DNA of 33,449 nucleotides from Chloroflexota bacterium (lineage in GTDB: Bacteria; Chloroflexota; Dormibacteria; Dormibacterales; Dormibacteraceae), in assembly GCA_005880315.1 (NCBI GenBank), contig VBHB01000032.1:1-33449 (forward strand). The letters run 5' to 3'. Below the pieces are notes generated by a model. That model was not told the origin of the DNA. It ran no database searches and was given only the letters and a program-made list of their open reading frames with translations. Made by a program: the position numbers and the translations under genes. This document shows, piece after piece, positions 28,869 through 33,449 of the stretch. Every line of letters begins with the position of its first letter. The stretch's first letter is position 1.

Positions 28869-29997
28869 CGTAGTCATCGTCGGCGGCGGCATCATGGGCT
28901 GCGCGCTCGCGTACCAGCTCAGCAAACGGAACGTGGATGTGCTCCTGCTCGAGCGAGAGATGCTGGGCTCACAGTCGACGGGCAAGTGTGCTGGTGGTGT
29001 GCGCCAGCAGTTCTCGTCCGAGGGGAACGTGCGCCTTCAGCAGAGATCGGTGGCGATGCTCGAGCACTTCGAGGAGGAGACCGGCCATCCCGCCGACTTC
29101 CGGCAGATCGGCTACTTGTTCCTCCTCACCCAGCCGCAGCAGGTGGAGGACTTCCGCCACAACATGGAGGTGTGGCACCGCGTCGGCCTGGCCGAGGCGC
29201 GCTGGGTCGATGCGGCCGAGGCTGCGCGGATGGTGCCGATTCTCAACGTCGAAGACGTTCTGGGTTGCACCTTCTGTCCAAGCGACGGCATCGCCAGCCC
29301 CGCAGACGTGACTTCCGGTTACGCGGCGGCCGCCCGGCGACACGGAGCGAGGTTGAAGGAAGGCGTGGCGGCGACGGGGATCGACGTCGCGTCAGGTCGC
29401 GTGCAAGGCGTTCGGACGACGGCCGGCGACATCGCGACGCGGCTGGTGTTCAGCTGCGCCGGGGCGTGGTCGGCGTCCATTGGTCGCATGGCGGGCCTCG
29501 AGATTCCGATCCTGCCGTACCGGCGGCACATCGCCGTCACCGGATCGTTCCCAGCCGTGCCTCGCGACAACCCGATGACCGTTGATTTCCAGACCTCGCT
29601 GTATTTCCATCCCGAGGGAGACGGCGTCCTCATCGGCATGAGCGATCGCGAGGAGCCGCCGGGATTCGTCACCGACGTCAATTGGGAATTCCTCGAGAAG
29701 ATGTTCGCCCAGGCCGCTCGCCGGGCTCCCGCCCTCTCCGCCGCCGGGGTCAAGACGGCCTGGGCCGGACTGTACGAGGTGACGCCCGACCACCAGGCGA
29801 TCCTGGGGCCGATCCCTGAGGTTGAGGGATTTTGGTGTGCGGCCGGCTTCAGCGGCCACGGCTTCATGCAAGCTCCGGCGGCGGCGCTGTTCCTCGCCCA
29901 GATGCTGCTCGATCACACGTCCGAGGTCGACATCTCCTCATTCGCGTTCGAACGTTTCGCGCGGGGCTCGTTGGTCAAGGAAAGAAACGTCATCTAG
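28855..29997 (+). CDS. FAD-dependent amine/amino acid oxidoreductase (sarcosine oxidase-like)
   Basis: A 380-residue DAO-family flavoprotein from ATG 28855. The N-terminal FAD loop is VVIVGGGIMGCALAYQLSK, then LLEREMLGSQSTGKCAGGVR with a typical 'S.gr.aGgvR' FAD-contact region. The C-terminal FAD motif lies in WAGLYEVTPDHQAILGPIPE and CAAGFSGHGFMQAPAAALFL. Relatives oxidise sarcosine, glycine, proline-like or D-amino acids. Overlap with the ureohydrolase gene by 14 bases implies one pathway, perhaps breakdown of a guanidino or N-methyl amino compound. Confidence 0.9.
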   Translation: MESADVVIVGGGIMGCALAYQLSKRNVDVLLLEREMLGSQSTGKCAGGVRQQFSSEGNVRLQQRSVAMLEHFEEETGHPADFRQIGYLFLLTQPQQVEDFRHNMEVWHRVGLAEARWVDAAEAARMVPILNVEDVLGCTFCPSDGIASPADVTSGYAAAARRHGARLKEGVAATGIDVASGRVQGVRTTAGDIATRLVFSCAGAWSASIGRMAGLEIPILPYRRHIAVTGSFPAVPRDNPMTVDFQTSLYFHPEGDGVLIGMSDREEPPGFVTDVNWEFLEKMFAQAARRAPALSAAGVKTAWAGLYEVTPDHQAILGPIPEVEGFWCAAGFSGHGFMQAPAAALFLAQMLLDHTSEVDISSFAFERFARGSLVKERNVI

Positions 29998-30221
29998 CGC
30001 TTTAGAAGGAGCGCGACGACCACGAGCCCCAGGCCTCCCAGCAGCAGTATCCCCGAGCATCCGATCTGCACCACGGTGTAGACGACTCCGCCGGTGGCGC
30101 CATACGTGTGCGCGATCTCGGCCCGCCGTTGCCGCCGGCGAATCGCGGCCACGATCCCGCCGGCACCCAGGACCATGGCGAAAAGTCCGAGCGCGATCCC
30201 GCCGGCTGCCTGCCCGCTCAC
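29994..30221 (-). CDS. Small two-helix membrane protein
   Basis: A 75-residue protein from GTG 30221 with hydrophobic helices at about 7-26 and 47-71, a basic loop RRRQRRAEIAH between them and a KR end. No family recognised. Its 3' end overlaps the FAD oxidoreductase by 4 bases on the opposite strand. A -10-like CATACT (30235-30230, minus) lies 8 bases before the start. Confidence 0.6.
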   Translation of the reverse strand: MSGQAAGGIALGLFAMVLGAGGIVAAIRRRQRRAEIAHTYGATGGVVYTVVQIGCSGILLLGGLGLVVVALLLKR

Positions 30222-30243
30222 CGGAGTCCAGTATGCCCTCCGT

Positions 30244-30249
30244 TAGCAT
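30244..30249 (+). promoter_or_regulatory. -10 element of the NAD-binding protein gene
   Basis: TAGCAT lies 9 bases before ATG 30259, in the 37-base gap to the divergent small membrane gene. Confidence 0.35.
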
Positions 30250-30258
30250 GTGCACCCG

Positions 30259-31170
30259 ATGGCCAGGGTTCTACTGCTCGGCTCGACCGGTTTTTTCGGA
30301 CGAGCTGTCGCCCACAAGCTGATCGACGCCGGGCATCAGGTCCGGGTGCTCGTCCGCGACCCGATGAAGGCGGCGGCCTTCAAGGCGAGGGGTGCTCAGC
30401 TGATGGTCGGGGACGCCCTCAACCCCGCGGCAATGACACAGGCTGCGCAGGGCACCGAGCACATCATCAGCCTGGTCGCGGTCAGGCGAAACCGGCCGCA
30501 ATCATTCCTCGAGGTCAACGTCGACGGCCCGCGGATCATGGCCGAGGCGGCCAAGGCCGCGGGGGCGCGATCGGTAGTCCTCGTGAGTGCGATCGGCGCC
30601 CGCCTCGACCCCAAATTCAAGTACTTCACGTCGCGATGGATGGGCGAGCAGGAACTGGCCAAGACCGGCGTAGCCGGTACCATCCTCCGCTTCTCCTTCG
30701 TGATCGCCGAGGATGGCGGAATCCTCGACGATTTCCAGCGTGCCGCCAACTTCGGCCCGTTCCTCATCATCCCTGGCGACGGCCAGACCCAGCTGCAACC
30801 GATTCTTCGAGAGGATGCGGCGCGCTGTGTTGTCGAGGCGATCAGCAAGCCCGAGCTGTTGGGAAAGATCGTCGAGCTGGGCGGCCCGGAGGTTTTGACG
30901 TACGAGAAGCTGTTCGACTGGTTCATCCAGGGTTACGGGATTCGCAAGCCGAAGCTGAAGCTGCCCGCGGGTTTCCTGGTTCCCGGTGCCGCGGTGATGG
31001 AGACGCTGTTCAAGGATCCCGTCGTCACGCCTGATGAGATCAACATGATCCAGGTCAACAACCTTGCTGAAGGCATCGACTCGGTCAGCACTCGATTTGG
31101 CTGGCGTCCAACCGCGCCCAGCACCTGGGTGCCGGTGCATTGGAAGAAAGCGCCCACACACAAGAAGTAG
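30259..31170 (+). CDS. NAD(P)-binding protein, NDUFA9 / atypical SDR type
   Basis: A 303-residue protein from ATG 30259 (GTG 30250 also possible). The Rossmann start ARVLLLGSTGFFGRAVAHKL is followed by VRVLVRDPMKAAAFKARG and a GDALNPAAMTQAAQGTEHII stretch, the pattern of complex I NDUFA9-like and NmrA-like atypical SDRs. A catalytic YxxxK is not evident; the segment AIGARLDPKFKYFTSRWMGE takes its place. Function is probably as a reductase-like or quinone/redox-related accessory protein. The RNA-processing gene after it starts inside its last codons. Confidence 0.85.
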   Translation: MARVLLLGSTGFFGRAVAHKLIDAGHQVRVLVRDPMKAAAFKARGAQLMVGDALNPAAMTQAAQGTEHIISLVAVRRNRPQSFLEVNVDGPRIMAEAAKAAGARSVVLVSAIGARLDPKFKYFTSRWMGEQELAKTGVAGTILRFSFVIAEDGGILDDFQRAANFGPFLIIPGDGQTQLQPILREDAARCVVEAISKPELLGKIVELGGPEVLTYEKLFDWFIQGYGIRKPKLKLPAGFLVPGAAVMETLFKDPVVTPDEINMIQVNNLAEGIDSVSTRFGWRPTAPSTWVPVHWKKAPTHKK

Positions 31171-31718
31171 GCACCCGCGTCAGGGCGTTCTTCGGGCTGC
31201 CGCTGCCCGAACCGCAGCGCGCGGCCATGGCCGAGTTTCTGAGCGGGTGCGCGGCGTCTGCCCCCGGCTTTCGCTGGACTCCGGGGTCAAACCTGCACCT
31301 GACCATCCGTTTCATCGGCCAGGCCGACGTCGCCGTCGTCGACGCCATCGCCGATCGCCTCGGTCGGGCGTCGAGTCCGGCATTCGACGTCGAGCTCGGC
31401 GAGCTGGGCACATTCAAGCGCGGGCGTCTGGTGAGGGTGGTCTGGCGAGGTCTCGTATTGGGCTCGGAGGACGTCACCGCGCTCGCCCGCCGGGTGGACG
31501 CCGAATGCGTCGCCGCCGGCTTTGCGACCGAGAAGCGTCCGTTCCAGGCCCACCTGACCCTCGCCCGCGCGCGAGCCAGGGCAGGGGCGCCGCTCCCACC
31601 ACTGGGCCGGCTGCCTCGGCCCGGACCCTGGCGCGTCAACGAGCTCGTGCTGTACCAGAGCCGGCTCGGCCGGGCGGGCGCCGTCTACGAGCCGCTACGC
31701 GTCCTTGAGCTCGATTGA
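31140..31718 (+). CDS. thpR: RNA 2',3'-cyclic phosphodiesterase (2'-5' RNA ligase family)
   Basis: A 192-residue protein from TTG 31140, the only fitting start; it overlaps the previous gene by 31 bases. The two HxTx catalytic motifs are present: HLTIRF near residue 53 and HLTLAR near 140. VRAFFGLPLPEPQRAAMAEF is the usual ThpR N-terminus, and the C-terminus has LVLYQSRLGRAGAVYEPLRV, typical of the family. The enzyme opens 2',3'-cyclic phosphates on RNA and can join 2'-5' ends in vitro. Its tail overlaps the convergent GlcG-like gene by 24 bases. Confidence 0.9.
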   Translation: MEESAHTQEVGTRVRAFFGLPLPEPQRAAMAEFLSGCAASAPGFRWTPGSNLHLTIRFIGQADVAVVDAIADRLGRASSPAFDVELGELGTFKRGRLVRVVWRGLVLGSEDVTALARRVDAECVAAGFATEKRPFQAHLTLARARARAGAPLPPLGRLPRPGPWRVNELVLYQSRLGRAGAVYEPLRVLELD

Positions 31719-32111
31719 CTCGAGGCCGGCCTGCGCGCACTCGAGGTCCTGCTCCGGCCGGCCGCCGCTGACGCCCACGGCGCCCTGTACTTTCCCATCG
31801 CGACGGATCAACACCGAGCCCAGGCCTGGCACCATCGGCACGCGCACGAGGCGGTCGGCAACACCGAAGAATCCAGGGCGGTCTTTGGCCAGCTCGGCGA
31901 GACTCGCGCCGTCGCGGTGGAGCATTGCCGCTCCGACTGCTTTGGCTTCAGCGATCTGTGGACCGAGCGGCGGCGCGCCGTCCATGCGGGCGAGGGTGAT
32001 GAGCAAGCCGCCTTCGTCGACGACAGCGACCGTGACGCGGATACCGAGCTCTCCCGCTTTGGCCTGGGCGCGGGCCACGACCTTGTTGGCGTCTGCGAGG
32101 TCCAGTGGCAT
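31695..32111 (-). CDS. GlcG/HbpS-like protein
   Basis: A 138-residue protein from ATG 32111, the normal length of a single GlcG/HbpS domain. Features: IRVTVAVVDEGGLLITLARM, PQIAEAKAVGAAMLHRDGAS, LIRRDGKVQGAVGVSGGRPE followed by QDLECAQAGLES. The family forms oligomers and includes heme-binding HbpS and proteins beside glycolate or diol oxidation genes; many have unknown roles. It is divergent from an SDR gene with 21 bases between. Confidence 0.9.
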   Translation of the reverse strand: MPLDLADANKVVARAQAKAGELGIRVTVAVVDEGGLLITLARMDGAPPLGPQIAEAKAVGAAMLHRDGASLAELAKDRPGFFGVADRLVRVPMVPGLGSVLIRRDGKVQGAVGVSGGRPEQDLECAQAGLESIELKDA

Positions 32112-32132
32112 TTGAAGGACACTTAGTCTCGC

Positions 32133-32900
32133 ATGGAGCTCACAGACCGGGTTGCGATCGTCACAGGCGGGGGCACGGGCATCGGCCGCGCCGTCTGCCT
32201 CCGGCTCGCGCACGCAGGCGCGGCGGCCGTGGTCGTGAACTACTCGCGCTCGGAGGACGGCGCCAACGCGACCGCTCGCGACATCGAATCGCTCGGCCCC
32301 AAGGCGGTCACACATCGTGCCGACGTCGCCTCGGAGCCGCAGGTCATCGCAATGATCGATGAAACGATGAGCCGGTTCGGTCGTCTCGACGTTCTCGTCA
32401 ACAACGCCGGCACGACCCATTTCATCCCGCATGCCAACCTGGACGCCCTCACGGACGACGTCTGGAACGAGATCCTGAGCGTGAACTTGAAGGGCACGTT
32501 CTTCTGCTGCCGCGCGGCGGCGCCTCACCTGCGGCAGACCAAAGGCGTGATCGTCAGCGTCGCTTCCGTCGCCGGATATCGCGCCGCGGGCTCGTCGATT
32601 GCCTATGGCGTGTCGAAGGCTGGGGTTCTGCAGCTGACGCGCGCGCTGGCGCTCGCGCTGGCTCCGGATGTGCGCGTCAACTCGGTGTCACCGGGGCTGG
32701 TCTCGAGCCCGTGGTTTCGCAAGCGGTTTGGTGAGGACGCAGCCGCGGCGCTGGAATCCTCGACCGCGGAGCGCACGCCGCTTAAGGCGGTCGCCACGCC
32801 GGACCACGTGGCCCAGGCGGTGATGGCGCTGGTCGAGAACGACAGTGTCACGGGCCAGGACATCGTCGTCGACGGCGGTCGAATGGTCGACTACGTCTAG
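32133..32900 (+). CDS. Short-chain dehydrogenase/reductase
   Basis: A 255-residue classical SDR. NAD(P) loop VAIVTGGGTGIGRAVCLRLA, NNAG, catalytic Ser in VSVASVAGYRA, Tyr and Lys in YGVSKAGVL, the PG motif in VSPGLVSSPWF, and the closing VTGQDIVVDGGRM. NYSR after strand 2 suggests NADP(H). Substrate unknown. The pairing with the divergent GlcG-like gene may reflect shared control. Confidence 0.92.
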   Translation: MELTDRVAIVTGGGTGIGRAVCLRLAHAGAAAVVVNYSRSEDGANATARDIESLGPKAVTHRADVASEPQVIAMIDETMSRFGRLDVLVNNAGTTHFIPHANLDALTDDVWNEILSVNLKGTFFCCRAAAPHLRQTKGVIVSVASVAGYRAAGSSIAYGVSKAGVLQLTRALALALAPDVRVNSVSPGLVSSPWFRKRFGEDAAAALESSTAERTPLKAVATPDHVAQAVMALVENDSVTGQDIVVDGGRMVDYV

Positions 32901-32939
32901 GTAGTCCGGATCGCCCCACCCGTCGGTGCCCTGCGGGCA

Positions 32940-33012
32940 GCGACGACCTCCCCACATGGTGGGGAGGCCAGGCGGGCGGCGACGACCTCCCCACATGGTG
33001 GGGAGGCCAGGC
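32940..33012. repeat. Tandem palindromic repeat (two identical 34-base copies)
   Basis: Copies at 32940-32973 and 32979-33012 are identical and 39 bases apart start to start. Each holds CCTCCCCAC-ATG-GTGGGGAGG, a 9-bp perfect inverted repeat around three bases. Similarity continues weakly upstream of each copy. It resembles REP/BIME-type elements; it lies 40 bases after the SDR stop, where it could also end transcription. Confidence 0.85.
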
Positions 33013-33085
33013 TACTCAAGGTGGCTTGGCGGCGAACTGACTTTCGGGCTTGCGCCGATCTTGAGTCAGCCTTACTGTTTGCAAC

Positions 33086-33170
33086 GGCCCCGAGGGAAAC
33101 GTTCGAGAGGGCAGGAACAGGTCGCAAGACCGGTACCAGCTCTCGAGAGGCGATCCGTCGGGGTCATTTC
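33086..33170 (+). ncRNA. Possible structured RNA or complex terminator
   Basis: Nested complementary arms: 33086-33093 with 33158-33165 (8 pairs, one G-U); 33102-33109 with 33140-33147 (8 pairs, one G-U); and an inner hairpin GGTC-GCAA-GACC (33120-33131) with a GNRA loop. The outer stem is followed by ATTTCTTTTTCC. I recognise no known riboswitch or RNA family in it. It could be a leader element of the glycosyltransferase, a small RNA, or an elaborate terminator. Confidence 0.35.
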
Positions 33171-33211
33171 TTTTTCCGGCCAAAACGCAATCCGCTCATG
33201 GCACCCAGCGT

Positions 33212-33217
33212 TAGGCT
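33212..33217 (+). promoter_or_regulatory. -10 element of the glycosyltransferase gene
   Basis: TAGGCT lies 8 bases before ATG 33226, fitting the leaderless pattern of other genes here. Confidence 0.3.
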
Positions 33218-33225
33218 CTAGCGCC

Positions 33226-33449
33226 ATGAAGGTTGCGCAGCGTCCAGCCAGGCGGCGCGATGACGCACGGGCGGCGGTCGAGGTGTCGATTGTCATGCCC
33301 TGCCTCAACGAGGTCGAGACGCTGGCCGCGTGCATCGCCAAGGCGCGGGAGGCGATCGAGAGGGGCGGGTACTCCGCCGAGATCATCGTCGCCGACAACG
33401 GCAGCAGCGACGGCTCGCAGCTGATCGCGCGCGAGCTGGGCGCGAGGGT
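33226..33449 (+). CDS. Family 2 glycosyltransferase, N-terminal part (cut by window end)
   Basis: The first 74 codons of a GT2-type protein from ATG 33226. After a basic tail come VSIVMPCLNEVETLAACIAK and AEIIVADNGSSDGSQLIARE, the nucleotide-sugar-binding start of GT2 enzymes (IVMPclNE, then aDNGSsDGS). Proteins with this start are often membrane-associated dolichol- or polyprenyl-phosphate glycosyltransferases, but the deciding part is outside the window. Confidence 0.88.
   Translation, partial: MKVAQRPARRRDDARAAVEVSIVMPCLNEVETLAACIAKAREAIERGGYSAEIIVADNGSSDGSQLIARELGAR

Larger units (their letters stand above)
32901..33225. other. 325-base intergenic region
   Basis: No gene of believable length or codon use lies here. 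It holds a tandem 34-base palindromic repeat (32940-33012), then about 70 bases without notable structure, a foldable element (33086-33165) followed by a T-rich stretch, and a -10-like hexamer before the glycosyltransferase. Confidence 0.7.

Noticed and set aside
32940-33012. Two-copy repeat read as a minimal CRISPR array
   Set aside because: Spacing between copies is only 5 bases, the repeat is a long palindrome, and no cas genes are near.
33086-33170. Assignment to a known riboswitch (glycine, c-di-GMP, cobalamin, SAH) or SRP RNA
   Set aside because: Key conserved boxes of these families were looked for and not found; only generic stems and a GNRA loop are present.

Overview
This is a G+C-rich (roughly two thirds by eye), very gene-dense bacterial chromosome segment. 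It carries two tRNA genes, about 40 protein genes and only one gene-free stretch longer than 300 bases. No phage, transposase, plasmid or CRISPR genes were seen. The mix of genes (class III cyclase fused to a zinc ribbon, AAA ATPase and TPR region; HspR-like MerR regulator; zincin_2 metalloprotease of the F420-associated type; Ski2-like helicase with a DUF503 gene; many SDR and acyl-CoA enzymes) suggests a soil bacterium of the Chloroflexota / Candidatus Dormibacterota / Actinomycetota sort. Dormibacterota is my guess; no marker gene in the window proves it.

Layout. 1-816: two closely related tRNA-Arg genes pointing outward around a small secreted protein gene. 919-2818: small stand-alone genes (PPOX-like, YjbR-like, YdeI/OmdA-like, a cyclic-nucleotide-binding domain). 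2842-5688: large cyclase-ATPase-TPR protein, back to back with the cNMP-binding protein. 5704-7459 (minus): GNAT, methyltransferase and YciI genes, each overlapping the next by 4 bases. 7507-9568: UbiE-type methyltransferase, a membrane protein with faint UbiA-like traits, and a damaged hemolysin III gene. 9578-11874 (minus): enoyl-CoA hydratase and acyl-CoA carboxylase carboxyltransferase. 11912-13271: MntP-like pump facing an HspR-like regulator and a zinc-ribbon protein. 13321-16732: metalloprotease, deoxyribosyltransferase-like protein, SDR, epimerase-like protein. 16920-19624 (minus): DUF503 and Ski2-like helicase. 19645-22112: pyrE, cyclic amidohydrolase, lipoprotein. 22147-23927: metallo-hydrolase, tiny membrane protein, ParA with a small partner. 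24011-29997 (plus): membrane proteins, then acyl-CoA dehydrogenase, MFS transporter, ureohydrolase and FAD oxidoreductase packed like one catabolic unit. 30000-33449: small membrane protein, NAD-binding protein, RNA 2',3'-cyclic phosphodiesterase, GlcG-like protein, SDR, a 325-base intergenic region with a tandem palindromic repeat and a foldable element, and the start of a glycosyltransferase.

Two architectural traits recur. Divergent gene pairs are separated by as little as 10-35 bases, often with one near-symmetric -10 hexamer that fits both genes and places transcription starts at or next to the start codons (leaderless-type promoters). Convergent genes almost touch, and four pairs overlap at their 3' ends. 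I see no convincing new defence or mobile system. The best candidates for something undescribed are the cyclase/cNMP-binding pair with altered ligand residues, the ParA plus 97-residue partner without ParB, the UbiE-linked membrane protein, and the repeat/structured element before the last gene.
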